NCBI GenBank assembly: GCA_002418625.1
Contig: DIEM01000068.1
Span: forward strand, 33,911-97,910
Length of the DNA stretch: 64,000 nucleotides
Direction: 5' to 3'
Source: Firmicutes bacterium UBA5774
GTDB taxonomy: Bacteria > Bacillota > Clostridia > Peptostreptococcales > Anaerovoracaceae
The notes below the pieces were generated by a model. That model ran no database searches and was not told where the DNA came from. It saw only the letters and a program-made list of their open reading frames with translations. The position numbers and the translations under genes were made by a program. Position 1 is the stretch's first letter. Each line of letters starts with the position of its first letter. Below, piece after piece: positions 32,885-41,382 of this stretch.

Positions 32885-33712
32885 GTGGAATTTTGGAAAA
32901 TGCATGGCGCAGGCAATGATTTCATTATTGCGGACAATAGGGAAAACCAATTCGCCGGCAATTTGCCGGAAAAATCCAAGCTTGCAAAATCAATGTGCCA
33001 CCGGCATTTCGGCATCGGAGCCGATGGCATGATATTTGCCGAAAAATCGAGTATCTGCAGCATAAAGATGTCATTTTTCAATGCAGACGGTTCGGAAGCG
33101 ACCATGTGCGGAAATGGCATCCGATGTTTCGCAAAATATATTTATGATAAAGGAATATCGCCCGAAACTGAATTTGATATTGAAACCGGAGATGGAGCAA
33201 AACGTGTCAAAATAATCGAATCAAGACAGGATCTTTCGACTGTGCGTGTCGAAATGGGTAAATGGGACAATAATCTCATTGAATTCGATCTGCATGTATT
33301 CGATCAGACGCTAACAGTATCATTCCTGCATATGGGCGTACCGCACGCAGTCTATTTCATGGATGACAGGCATGGTTCGGACGTATCGCTGCGGGAAGAT
33401 TTTATTTTGAAATTCGGGCCTGCCATTGAGAAAAATCCTATTTTCAAAGAAGGCACCAATGTTAATTTTGTTCAGATTTTGGACAATCAGAGGATCAGAG
33501 TCGATACATGGGAGCGCGGCGCAGGAAGGACGCTGGCTTGCGGGACCGGGGCATCGGCTTCGGTGATCGTGGCAAGCCGGCTGAAAGGGCTTCATAACGA
33601 ACTTGATGCTGAAATGCCAGGAGGAACTGTAAAAATAACGCTGCTTGAGGATGACGGCGTTTTCATGGAAGGACCTGCGAGAACTATCTGCAAGGGCACT
33701 TATTTACTATAA
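32885..33712 (+). CDS. dapF: Diaminopimelate epimerase
   Basis: Converts LL- to meso-diaminopimelate for lysine and peptidoglycan synthesis, without a cofactor. The two catalytic cysteines are Cys75 in TMCGNGIRC and Cys219 in LACGTGASA. The N-terminal MHGAGNDFI is diagnostic. A GTG start at 32885 lies 9 bases after AGGAGG. Length 275 is normal. It leads an operon that is otherwise about nucleotide metabolism, RNA polymerase omega and coenzyme A. Confidence 0.97.
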   Translation: MEFWKMHGAGNDFIIADNRENQFAGNLPEKSKLAKSMCHRHFGIGADGMIFAEKSSICSIKMSFFNADGSEATMCGNGIRCFAKYIYDKGISPETEFDIETGDGAKRVKIIESRQDLSTVRVEMGKWDNNLIEFDLHVFDQTLTVSFLHMGVPHAVYFMDDRHGSDVSLREDFILKFGPAIEKNPIFKEGTNVNFVQILDNQRIRVDTWERGAGRTLACGTGASASVIVASRLKGLHNELDAEMPGGTVKITLLEDDGVFMEGPARTICKGTYLL

Positions 33713-33726
33713 GGAGACAGCTGATT

Positions 33727-34611
33727 ATGATAAAAAGCATGACCGGTTTCGGAAGAAGCGAATACAGCGACGGCAAAAGAAATATCATCGTTGAGATCAA
33801 ATCTGTCAATCACAGATACAGCGACATAACGGTCAAGATGCCCAGACGTTATTCATTTGCGGAAGACAGGCTTAAAAATATCGTCAAGGATATCGCCCGG
33901 AGAGGAAAGATTGAGGTTTCGATCATTGTCGAAAATCTTACAGAGGACGACATCAATATAAAACTCAATTCGATGGTCGCAAAACAGTACTACGAAAATC
34001 TTAAACAACTGAAAAGCGTTTTTGACGTCAGCGGAGAAATCACGCTTCAGTTCCTGGCGACAATGCCGGATGTCATGAAGGCGGTCGCCGATGTCGAGGA
34101 CGAAGAGGAAATCGTCAAGGCGCTGGAGATACCTGTACGGGAAGCGGCGAATAAACTGAATGATATGAGGGTCGTGGAAGGCTCGAAGCTTTCTGAGGAC
34201 ATCATTTGCCGCGGAGAAACGATCCGCAGTCTCGTAAACAAGATTACCGAACGATCGCCGCTGGTTACCGCTTCATATGCGGATAAGCTCCGCGAACGCA
34301 TAAAAGATATTCTTGGCGGTTCCATTGATGTCCCTGAAGACAGGATACTTGTCGAAGCGGCCATTTTTGCGGACAAATGCAGCGTGACTGAAGAGCTGGT
34401 TCGGCTCGACAGTCATATAATTCAACTGGAGAGGATCATTTCCCAAAGTACGCAGCCCGATGGCAAAAAGCTGGATTTCCTCGTGCAGGAAATGAACAGG
34501 GAAGCAAATACCATCGGTTCGAAAGCAAATGATATAGAGATAACCAATATCGTGATCGAAATTAAAAGTGAGATCGAGAAAATCCGTGAACAGGTCCAGA
34601 ATATTGAATGA
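33727..34611 (+). CDS. yicC: YicC family endoribonuclease
   Basis: A 294-residue YicC/YloC protein, shown in other bacteria to be an endoribonuclease acting on structured RNAs. The start MIKSMTGFGR is the family signature, with EIKSVNHRYSDITVKMP next and the C-terminal LDFLVQEMNREANTIGSKAND close to the end (landmark EMNREANTIGSK at about 259-270). AAGGAG precedes the ATG. In Bacillus the remA gene lies between yloC and gmk; it is absent here. Confidence 0.95.
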   Translation: MIKSMTGFGRSEYSDGKRNIIVEIKSVNHRYSDITVKMPRRYSFAEDRLKNIVKDIARRGKIEVSIIVENLTEDDINIKLNSMVAKQYYENLKQLKSVFDVSGEITLQFLATMPDVMKAVADVEDEEEIVKALEIPVREAANKLNDMRVVEGSKLSEDIICRGETIRSLVNKITERSPLVTASYADKLRERIKDILGGSIDVPEDRILVEAAIFADKCSVTEELVRLDSHIIQLERIISQSTQPDGKKLDFLVQEMNREANTIGSKANDIEITNIVIEIKSEIEKIREQVQNIE

Positions 34612-34682
34612 TGCTATTGAATATTATTAAGATTTGAGATATTCTTAACATCTGAAATTATTTGCGTACGAAAGGGAGTATG

Positions 34683-35291
34683 ATGGGAAAAGGTCTTTTG
34701 TTTGTGGTATCTGGACCGTCCGGCACCGGAAAGGGCACGATCTGCAAGGAGCTGCTGGCAAGAACGAACGTTTCGCTGTCGGTATCGATGACGACGCGCA
34801 AAGCGCGGAACGGAGAAGTCGATGGATTGAATTACTACTTTGTTTCCAGAAAAGAATTCGAGGATACAATCGCTCAAGACGGATTCCTGGAATATGCCGA
34901 AGTATATGGCAATTATTATGGTACGCCTCAAAAGGCGGTGCTCTCAAAATTGGAGCAGGGCAGGGATGTCGTGCTGGAGATCGATATTCAGGGGGCGCTG
35001 AAAATCAAGGAGGTCTATCCAAAGGGGATTTTCATATTCATTTTGCCGCCATCCATGATGGAACTTCGCAAAAGGATCACAGGAAGGGGATCTGAAAGTC
35101 CCGACGCTATCGATATCAGGCTCGGTGAAGCGCTGAAGGAGGTCTCGTATATCGACAAATATGATTATTGTGTCGTGAATGACGAGGTACATAAAGCCGT
35201 TGAAAAAATAATTGCCATCATGAATGCCGAGCATTCCCGTGTTTCCGAAGATATTTATTCGCTAATTGAGAATTACAAGGAGGAATTATAA
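34683..35291 (+). CDS. gmk: Guanylate kinase
   Basis: Phosphorylates GMP to GDP with ATP. The P-loop GPSGTGKGT lies at residues 11-19; SMTTRKARNGEVDGLNYYFV (landmark TTRKARNGE) binds GMP. Three starts are possible: TTG 34662 with no site, ATG 34680 directly after AAAGGGAG, and ATG 34683 with four bases of spacing; the last is preferred and gives 202 residues. The stop overlaps the rpoZ start by one base (TAATG). Confidence 0.96.
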   Translation: MGKGLLFVVSGPSGTGKGTICKELLARTNVSLSVSMTTRKARNGEVDGLNYYFVSRKEFEDTIAQDGFLEYAEVYGNYYGTPQKAVLSKLEQGRDVVLEIDIQGALKIKEVYPKGIFIFILPPSMMELRKRITGRGSESPDAIDIRLGEALKEVSYIDKYDYCVVNDEVHKAVEKIIAIMNAEHSRVSEDIYSLIENYKEEL

Positions 35292-35497
35292 TGCTCTATC
35301 CATCCATCAACGAAATCAGAACGAAAGCCGACAGCAGATACACCATTGTGATATTGGCCGCCAAGCGAGCCAGGGACCTGATCGACGGCAAGCCTGCGCT
35401 TGTGCATTCCATTATACAAAAGCCGGTCACCATAGCAACAAGGGAAATCGCCGATGGCCTTATCACATACAAGAGAAGCTCTGATTTGGAGATATAA
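35291..35497 (+). CDS. rpoZ: DNA-directed RNA polymerase omega subunit
   Basis: A 68-residue omega subunit that supports RNA polymerase assembly. The core AKRARDLIDGKPAL near residues 24-37 is diagnostic, followed by KPVTIATREIADG. The ribosome site AAGGAGG lies within the end of gmk. The order gmk-rpoZ-coaBC is conserved among Firmicutes. Confidence 0.96.
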   Translation: MLYPSINEIRTKADSRYTIVILAAKRARDLIDGKPALVHSIIQKPVTIATREIADGLITYKRSSDLEI

Positions 35498-35502
35498 TTG
35501 CC

Positions 35503-36699
35503 ATGAAAAAGCATGCCGTGATTGGTGTAACGGGCGGGATAGCCTGCTATAAAGCGCTGGACATCGTCAGCAGACTGAAAAAAGAAGGCATTGAAGTCAC
35601 CGTCATAATGACCCGCAATGCCGAACAATTCATTATGCCGCTGTCATTTCAGACGATCTCGAAAAATCCGGTCGTGACTGATATGTTTGATGCTCCCAAT
35701 GCCTGGGAGGTCGAGCATATCGCATTGGCGCAGAAGGCCGATATTTTCCTGATCGCTCCGGCGACGGCGAATATCATCGGCAAGATCGCTTGCGGCATTG
35801 CCGATGATATGCTCACCACGACGATCATGGCAACCAGAAAGCCTGTAATGCTCGCGCCTGCCATGAATACGGCGATGTATGAGAATCCGATATTCCGGGA
35901 GAACATGGATAAGCTTAAAGATATGGGCTATCTTTTTATTGAGCCGGATTCCGGAATGCTCGCCTGCGGCGATACAGGCCCGGGCAAGCTCGCGGAGCCT
36001 TCTGTTATAGTTCAAGAGGTTATGCGTATTCTTGACCTGGCTCCCGCAATGAGCTCAGGCGATCTTGACGGCCGCAAGATACTTGTCACAGCTGGCCCGA
36101 CTGTTGAAGACATCGACCCGGTCCGGTTCATCACAAACAATTCCTCCGGGAAAATGGGCTTTGCCATAGCGGAGGCAGCGCTTCGAAGAGGCGCTGAAGT
36201 CACGCTCGTGTCGGGCCCGGTCAATCTTGCCTGCAGTGACGGAATCAATAGGGTTGACGTCCGAAGCACCGCGGAAATGTCGGCGGCGGTCAACGAAGCA
36301 TTTGAAAATTGTGACGCAGTCATCATGGCGGCGGCACCTTCTGACTATAGAGTTTCGGATCCGTCACCATTAAAACTGAAGAAGACAAACGCGGCATATA
36401 CGATGACGTTTATCGAAAATGAAGATATCATCGCGGGACTCGGTAAAAAAAAGGGCGGCAGGATCCTGATAGGATTCGCAGCGGAAACTCATGATCTGGA
36501 AGCTTATGCCAGGGAAAAAATCAGGAAAAAGAATCTTGATTATATTGTCGCCAACAATGTCGCCGAAGAAGGTGCGGGCTTCCGTTTCGATACCAACATC
36601 ATCACGATCATCTCGGCGGATGGCGGGATGAAAGAATATGAAAAAATGGAAAAGACAGAAGCGGCTGAAATCATACTTGATTTGTTAAAAAAGAAATAG
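35503..36699 (+). CDS. coaBC: Bifunctional phosphopantothenoylcysteine decarboxylase / synthetase CoaBC
   Basis: Makes 4'-phosphopantetheine for coenzyme A from 4'-phosphopantothenate, cysteine and CTP. The CoaC half (1-185) is an FMN decarboxylase with GITGGIACYK-like GVTGGIACYKA, VEHIALAQKAD holding the active His, the PAMNTAMYENP loop and the Cys of MLACGDTGPGK. The CoaB half (about 190-398) has VTAGPTVEDIDPVRFITN and NNSSGKMG, and the Lys pair in LKKTNAAYT. Length 398 is standard. It ends the dapF operon, followed by a terminator at 36741. Confidence 0.97.
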   Translation: MKKHAVIGVTGGIACYKALDIVSRLKKEGIEVTVIMTRNAEQFIMPLSFQTISKNPVVTDMFDAPNAWEVEHIALAQKADIFLIAPATANIIGKIACGIADDMLTTTIMATRKPVMLAPAMNTAMYENPIFRENMDKLKDMGYLFIEPDSGMLACGDTGPGKLAEPSVIVQEVMRILDLAPAMSSGDLDGRKILVTAGPTVEDIDPVRFITNNSSGKMGFAIAEAALRRGAEVTLVSGPVNLACSDGINRVDVRSTAEMSAAVNEAFENCDAVIMAAAPSDYRVSDPSPLKLKKTNAAYTMTFIENEDIIAGLGKKKGGRILIGFAAETHDLEAYAREKIRKKNLDYIVANNVAEEGAGFRFDTNIITIISADGGMKEYEKMEKTEAAEIILDLLKKK

Positions 36700-36740
36700 C
36701 GGTGTCGGAGCTGGGATTGAAAACAGTAATTCATGTGTTT

Positions 36741-36768
36741 AGCAGGGTGGACCCCTGCTTTTCTGTTT
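36741..36768 (+). terminator. Terminator after coaBC
   Basis: AGCAGGG (36741-36747) pairs with CCCTGCT (36753-36759) around TGGAC, followed by TTTCTGTTT. Confidence 0.85.
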
Positions 36769-36784
36769 CATTCATTTGTGACGC

Positions 36785-36820
36785 ATTATACTTTACAAAT
36801 TTAGCGCGGTAAAGTATAAT
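36785..36820 (+). promoter_or_regulatory. Palindromic promoter of the amino-acid ABC transporter operon
   Basis: TTTACA (36792-36797), 17-base spacer and TATAAT (36815-36820) form a near-consensus promoter. The whole of it is enclosed by a perfect 12-bp inverted repeat: ATTATACTTTAC at 36785-36796 and GTAAAGTATAAT at 36809-36820, 12 bases apart. The arms hold the -35 and -10 elements, so the site reads as a promoter in both directions and could be a repressor operator. Confidence 0.75.
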
Positions 36821-36853
36821 GGTCCTGAAAATCGATTCAAGGAGGAGTTCTTT

Positions 36854-37690
36854 ATGTTTAGAAAAACCAGTTTATTACTTGTGCTGTTATTGCTGCTCAG
36901 CGTATTCGCCTTTGGATGCGGCGGCACAGAAAACCAGTCAGAACCCGAACCTGCGGCAGAAGATACGTCTCTTGCCGACATTCAGGAAAAAGGGTTTTTC
37001 ATTTTGGGACTTGATGACGCGTTTCCGCCGATGGGATTCAGAGGAGAGAGCGGTGACATCGAAGGGTTCGACATCGATCTGGCGAATGCCGTTGCCGAAA
37101 GAATGGGCGTAGAGGTCCAATTACAGCCGATCGATTGGAATGCCAAGGACCTGGAGATGGAAAATAAAAATATCGATGTGATTTGGAATGGATTCACGAT
37201 CACACCTGAACGAGAAGAAGTCTACACCTTCTCACAGCCATATTTATCCAATACACAGGCTATTGTCGTCCTGGCGGATTCCGATATTGATACAAAGGCT
37301 GATCTTGCAGAGAAAAAAGTCGGCGTTCAGCTTGACAGCAGCGGACAGGAAGCGCTTGAAAGCGATACCGCGACGATGGAAAGCCTCAGTGAGCTGCTTA
37401 AATTTGACACTTATACGACCGCGATGCTGGATCTGAAAAACGGTACGATCGACGCAGTGGTTGGCGATGTGACGCTTATCGGCTTCATGATGTCCAAAGA
37501 CCCAGGGGTTTATAAAATTGCTTCGGAGAATTTCGGAGAAGAGCTTTATGGTATTGGATTCAGAAAGACAGACGTTTCGTTTGCAGAAGAAGTGGACAGA
37601 ATCCTGAATGAGCTGGTCGAGGATGGTACGGCCGCCGAAATTTCAATCAAATGGTTCGACGAAGATATTTTCTACGTTCCTGCTGAATAG
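36854..37690 (+). CDS. Polar amino-acid ABC transporter substrate-binding lipoprotein
   Basis: Receptor of an amino-acid importer, anchored outside the membrane. A lipoprotein signal peptide ends at AFGC with lipidated Cys22, then an acidic linker. The SBP family 3 domain has GFFILGLDDAFPPMGFR near 48-64, GFDIDLANAVAERMG near 73, and IIWNG-like DVIWNGFTITPER near 112. Length 278 is usual. AAGGAGGAG precedes the ATG. The ligand could be cystine, glutamine or a basic amino acid; the sequence alone does not settle this. Confidence 0.94.
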   Translation: MFRKTSLLLVLLLLLSVFAFGCGGTENQSEPEPAAEDTSLADIQEKGFFILGLDDAFPPMGFRGESGDIEGFDIDLANAVAERMGVEVQLQPIDWNAKDLEMENKNIDVIWNGFTITPEREEVYTFSQPYLSNTQAIVVLADSDIDTKADLAEKKVGVQLDSSGQEALESDTATMESLSELLKFDTYTTAMLDLKNGTIDAVVGDVTLIGFMMSKDPGVYKIASENFGEELYGIGFRKTDVSFAEEVDRILNELVEDGTAAEISIKWFDEDIFYVPAE

Positions 37691-37708
37691 TCAAACATAT
37701 GGATGGAC

Positions 37709-37739
37709 GGAAGGGCTGCGGTTCCGCCGCGGTCCTTCC
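37709..37739 (+). other. Intercistronic stem-loop after the substrate-binding gene
   Basis: Arms 37709-37721 and 37727-37739 form 13 pairs, two of them wobbles, around a 5-nt loop. There is no T-run, so full termination is unlikely; such hairpins often protect the upstream binding-protein message and raise its level over the permease. Confidence 0.65.
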
Positions 37740-37762
37740 ACTTGCTATAAAGGATGGATCTT

Positions 37763-38398
37763 ATGAAAGATGTGGTTTTATATATACTGGCCGGCGGCTC
37801 GACGACGCTGAAGATTTTCTTTATTACAATCATTTTTTCCATTCCTCTTGGCGTTGTTTTTGCTATCGGAAAAATTGCCGGCGGAAAAGTGATCAGAATG
37901 ATACTTGAGGTGTATACATGGCTGCTCCGTGGCACACCGCTGATGCTGCAGCTCTTTTTTGTATTTTACGGGATTCCGCAGCTGCTTCATATCAGGCTTG
38001 ACAGGGAGTTTGCAGCTTATTTGGCTTTCGTGATCAACTATGCGGCTTACTTTACCGAAATATTCCGCGCAGGCATACTGTCAATAGACAAGGGGCAATT
38101 TGAAGCTTCAAAAGCGCTGGGCATGTCCTATCCTCAAACCATGCGCCGCATCATCATTCCCCAGGCGGTAAAAAGAGTTCTTCCTCCCGTAGGCAATGAA
38201 TTCATAACGCTTATAAAAGATACAGCCCTGGCGATGGTGATCGCCATACCGGATATCATGAGGAATACCAAGGAAATCGTTTCGGGCGGATCAAAGCCTG
38301 AAACATTCATCATTGCGGCAGTGATCTATCTGATTCTAACTTATGGGATCGTACTTTGCTTCAATAGATTTGAAAAAAAACTATCTTATTATGAATGA
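37763..38398 (+). CDS. Polar amino-acid ABC transporter permease (GlnP/HisM family)
   Basis: A 211-residue channel subunit with about five membrane helices. GGSTTLKIFFITIIFSIPLG at the start is the family's first helix (landmark GGSTTLKI), LLRGTPLMLQLFF near 57-69 and the EAA loop SIDKGQFEASKALGMSYPQT near 111-130 are typical. The ATG at 37763 is 8 bases after AAAGGA; an ATG three codons earlier overlaps that site. The gene ends with the start of the ATPase gene close behind. Confidence 0.95.
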   Translation: MKDVVLYILAGGSTTLKIFFITIIFSIPLGVVFAIGKIAGGKVIRMILEVYTWLLRGTPLMLQLFFVFYGIPQLLHIRLDREFAAYLAFVINYAAYFTEIFRAGILSIDKGQFEASKALGMSYPQTMRRIIIPQAVKRVLPPVGNEFITLIKDTALAMVIAIPDIMRNTKEIVSGGSKPETFIIAAVIYLILTYGIVLCFNRFEKKLSYYE

Positions 38399-38412
38399 AA
38401 AGGGATGAGACG

Positions 38413-39171
38413 ATGAAAGTGGTAAGCCTTAAAAAAATAGAAAAATCGTTTGGAACCCTTAAAGCCTTGAAGGGTGTGGATCTTGAAGTAAGGAAAGGTG
38501 AGATCGTTTCGATTATAGGCCCCTCCGGTTCGGGGAAAAGCACCATGCTTCGCTGTATCAATCATCTGGAGAAGATTGAAAAAGGCGAGATCGAGGTTTT
38601 GAATAAGACGATTGCCGCGGCACAGCCCGACGGAAGATCGAAATATATTCCGGAGGCGGAAATCAGAAAAACCATACAGCAGGTGGGAATGGTTTTCCAG
38701 AGCTTCAATCTGTTTCCCCATAAATCTGTGCTGGAAAATGTCATGGAGGCCCAGCTGACCGTTAAAAAAACTCCTGAACCCGAGGCCAGGACAATCGCTT
38801 TGGAACTGCTGAAAAAAGTCGGGATCGAAGAAAAAGCAGGTTCATATCCCTCGCAATTGTCCGGCGGCCAAAAGCAGCGTGTTGCGATTGCCAGGGCGCT
38901 GGCCATGAAGCCTGAGATCATGTTGTTTGACGAACCGACCTCGGCACTTGATCCGGAGCTTGTCGGCGAAGTGCTTCAGGTCATCAAAAAATTGGCTGAG
39001 GAGCATATGACAATGATCGTTGTGACACATGAAATGGCATTCGCCCGTGAAATTTCAAACAGAGTCATCTTTATGGACGAGGGCAATATAATCGTCGACG
39101 GCATGCCGGACGATATTTTTATCGATCCGAAGCATCCCAGGATCAAAACGTTTATTGATAAAATGATATAG
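38413..39171 (+). CDS. Polar amino-acid ABC transporter ATPase (GlnQ type)
   Basis: A 252-residue ATPase driving uptake with the preceding permease and lipoprotein. Walker A GPSGSGKST lies at 36-44, the Q-loop in GMVFQSFNLFPHK near 95, signature LSGGQKQR near 153, and Walker B MLFDEPTSALDPEL near 173. The late VTHEMAFAREISNRVIFM is typical of GlnQ. The ATG at 38413 has AAAAGGGA 8 bases upstream; an ATG at 38395 overlaps the permease stop and has no site. Confidence 0.96.
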   Translation: MKVVSLKKIEKSFGTLKALKGVDLEVRKGEIVSIIGPSGSGKSTMLRCINHLEKIEKGEIEVLNKTIAAAQPDGRSKYIPEAEIRKTIQQVGMVFQSFNLFPHKSVLENVMEAQLTVKKTPEPEARTIALELLKKVGIEEKAGSYPSQLSGGQKQRVAIARALAMKPEIMLFDEPTSALDPELVGEVLQVIKKLAEEHMTMIVVTHEMAFAREISNRVIFMDEGNIIVDGMPDDIFIDPKHPRIKTFIDKMI

Positions 39172-39264
39172 AATATGAATAATCTCAAGCAATAAAACAA
39201 ACGGAGTTTAATTTTCCTTCTTTTTGTGATATAATATCAGCAATTTATTAAAAGGAGGGATAGC

Positions 39265-41145
39265 GTGAATGCAAACGCAAAAATTCTAAACATCGACCTT
39301 ACCCAAAAAACCCATTCTATTGAAATTCTACCTGCGGAAATTTACAGAAAATACCCGGGAGGATCCGCATTGGGCATGTACCTTATGTCAAGGGACATGA
39401 AGCCGGGAATCGATCCGCTTTCAGCGGATAACATGCTGATATTCTCAGTGTCGCCGCTAACAGGAATCCCGATCAGCGGCCAGAGCCGTATGTGTGTCAC
39501 AACTAAAAGTCCTCTGACTGGAACAGCCGGAGACTCCCAGGTCGGCGGATTCATTCCGGCCCACATCAAGGGAAACGGTTATGATTCCATTGTCTTCAGG
39601 GGCAAATCAGAGAAACCCGTTTATGTTTATATCGACAAGGAAAAAGTGGAGATCCGCGACGCTGTAAATGTATGGGGAAAGACGACGGGAGAAACAGAAG
39701 ACATCATCGTTTCTGAGCTGGGCGAAACCAAGATCGAATCTTCCATAATCGGGCCGGCCGGAGAAAACATGGTCAGCTACGCATCCATAATGCACATGCG
39801 ATGCAGGGCTAACGGCCGTAATGGCGTCGGTGCAGTCATGGGCTCCAAGAACCTTAAAGCGCTGGCTGTTAAAAAACAGCCTCCGGTTAAGGCGATGGAT
39901 CCTGTGGGCATGAAGGAATTAACAATAAATGTCAAAGAACGGATCGCTGCAAATGCTGTCATGGTCGACACCGCAGAAAACGGAACTGCAGGCGTAGTCG
40001 ATTTTCATGCGGCAGAGGGATTTCTTCCCAGCTATAACTGGACGCGAGGCGCAATGGAAGGCTCGGAAAAGATCACGGGCGCAACGATCACCAAAACGAT
40101 CCTCAAGGAACGCGACACTTGCTTCGGCTGCGCCATTCGATGCAAGCCTGTCGTCTCTATCGAAGGTAAAGCGGATCCTGAATATGGCGGACCGGAATAC
40201 GAAACCCTGGCGACGTTCGGCTCCTATTGCGGCAACAGCGACCTCGGAGACCTGTGCGAAGCTAATCAGCTGTGCAATATGTACGGACTTGATACGATCT
40301 CATGCGGCGCAACGATCGCGTTTGCCATGGAGTGCTTTGAAAAAGGACTTCTGACAATAGACGATACCGATGGGATCGAACTCAAATTTGGCAACAGCAA
40401 AGCCTTTGCTCCGCTGATCCGCAAAATCGCCTATAAGGAAAAAGGAATCGGCGAGCTGCTTGCGCTTGGAAGCGCCAAGGCATCCCAAAAGATTGGCAGA
40501 GGGTCCGAAGCGTTTGCCATAACCTGTAAGGGCCAGGAATTGCCGGCGCATATGGTGCAGATGAAGCCGAATCTGGCTGTAAACTATGCCGTCAATTGTT
40601 TCGGCGCTGACCATCAATCCTCCGAGCACGATCCGGCACTGATGGCCGCAGATGATTCGAACGACTGGATCTGGGTCAATCAGCTCGAAAAATTTGAAAA
40701 ATGCGATGCCTACGGAGTGCTTGATGAAAACAAGGCTAAATTTGCCTTGGCGACCCAGAAGTACTACTCCATGCTAGACACGCTTTGTCTCTGCCAGTTT
40801 GCCTGGGGACCGGCATGGCAGCTTTACGGGCCTTCCGACCTGATCAAATTCTGCAAATACGCAGTCGACTGGGACGTGACGATCGAAGAGCTTCAGCTTG
40901 TCGGAGAGCGAAGGATCAACATGATGCGCTTGTTCAACGCGAGGGAAGGCTTTACCAGAGCTCAGGACACGCTTCCAGACAGGATGTTCATCGCGATCCC
41001 AGATGGCCCCAATGCGGGAACGGGTATCAGCAAGGAAGATTTTGCGGACGCCCTTGAAGCTTATTACAGATTTGCCGGCTGGGATGAAAAAACAGGAAAT
41101 CCGACGCCCGAAACGATAAAAAGGCTTGGTCTTGAATGGATATAG
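39265..41145 (+). CDS. aor: Aldehyde:ferredoxin oxidoreductase (tungsten/molybdenum pterin)
   Basis: Oxidises aldehydes to acids with ferredoxin as electron acceptor, or reduces acids to aldehydes; in amino-acid fermenters it handles aldehydes formed from 2-oxoacids. The 626-residue protein has the AOR N-terminal domain (YPGGSALGMYLM near 30, GPAGENMVSYASIMHM near 163 and GRNGVGAVMGSKNLKA near 184) and the [4Fe-4S] cysteines C286, C289 and C293 of TCFGCAIRC with a fourth at C508 or C510 of TLCLCQF. GTG start at 39265, five bases after AGGAGGG. TATAAT at 39230-39235 is a possible -10. Other members of this superfamily differ in substrate, so the exact aldehyde is not fixed. Confidence 0.93.
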   Translation: MNANAKILNIDLTQKTHSIEILPAEIYRKYPGGSALGMYLMSRDMKPGIDPLSADNMLIFSVSPLTGIPISGQSRMCVTTKSPLTGTAGDSQVGGFIPAHIKGNGYDSIVFRGKSEKPVYVYIDKEKVEIRDAVNVWGKTTGETEDIIVSELGETKIESSIIGPAGENMVSYASIMHMRCRANGRNGVGAVMGSKNLKALAVKKQPPVKAMDPVGMKELTINVKERIAANAVMVDTAENGTAGVVDFHAAEGFLPSYNWTRGAMEGSEKITGATITKTILKERDTCFGCAIRCKPVVSIEGKADPEYGGPEYETLATFGSYCGNSDLGDLCEANQLCNMYGLDTISCGATIAFAMECFEKGLLTIDDTDGIELKFGNSKAFAPLIRKIAYKEKGIGELLALGSAKASQKIGRGSEAFAITCKGQELPAHMVQMKPNLAVNYAVNCFGADHQSSEHDPALMAADDSNDWIWVNQLEKFEKCDAYGVLDENKAKFALATQKYYSMLDTLCLCQFAWGPAWQLYGPSDLIKFCKYAVDWDVTIEELQLVGERRINMMRLFNAREGFTRAQDTLPDRMFIAIPDGPNAGTGISKEDFADALEAYYRFAGWDEKTGNPTPETIKRLGLEWI

Positions 41146-41206
41146 ACCGATAAGGCAGGCAGATGATTGTAAAATGCGGTGAATTTTGTGCAAAAGCAAA
41201 AAAACA

Positions 41207-41270
41207 TTGCAAATCATAAGGTTCTATAGTATAGTTTATAAGGATATTCTGAGGCTCAGAATATCCTTAT
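41207..41270 (+). promoter_or_regulatory. Predicted rpsB promoter overlapping a perfect 16-bp palindrome
   Basis: TTGCAA (41207-41212), 17-base spacer and TATAGT (41230-41235). Directly after it a perfect inverted repeat covers 41238-41270: ATAAGGATATTCTGAG, one G, and its complement. The predicted start near 41242 lies inside the left arm. The repeat could be an operator, a 5' stabilising hairpin or the aor terminator, although no T-run follows. Confidence 0.55.
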
Positions 41271-41382
41271 TCAATCAGTTTAGCACAAAATACACACACC
41301 TTGAGACTCGAGGACAGGTGCCTGTAAACAGGCTGTTCCGGGGATGATCTCGGTGGAGGGAAAAACCAGGAGGTAAAAAAAC
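41271..41382 (+). ncRNA. Candidate structured leader of rpsB
   Basis: About 110 bases without a gene lie before rpsB. GCCTG-TAAA-CAGGC (near 41321-41334) sits inside an outer pairing of GGACAG with CTGTTCC. A strong AGGAGG follows. Ribosomal protein S2 operons in several bacterial groups have leader RNAs that bind S2; whether this is one is inference. Confidence 0.35.
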
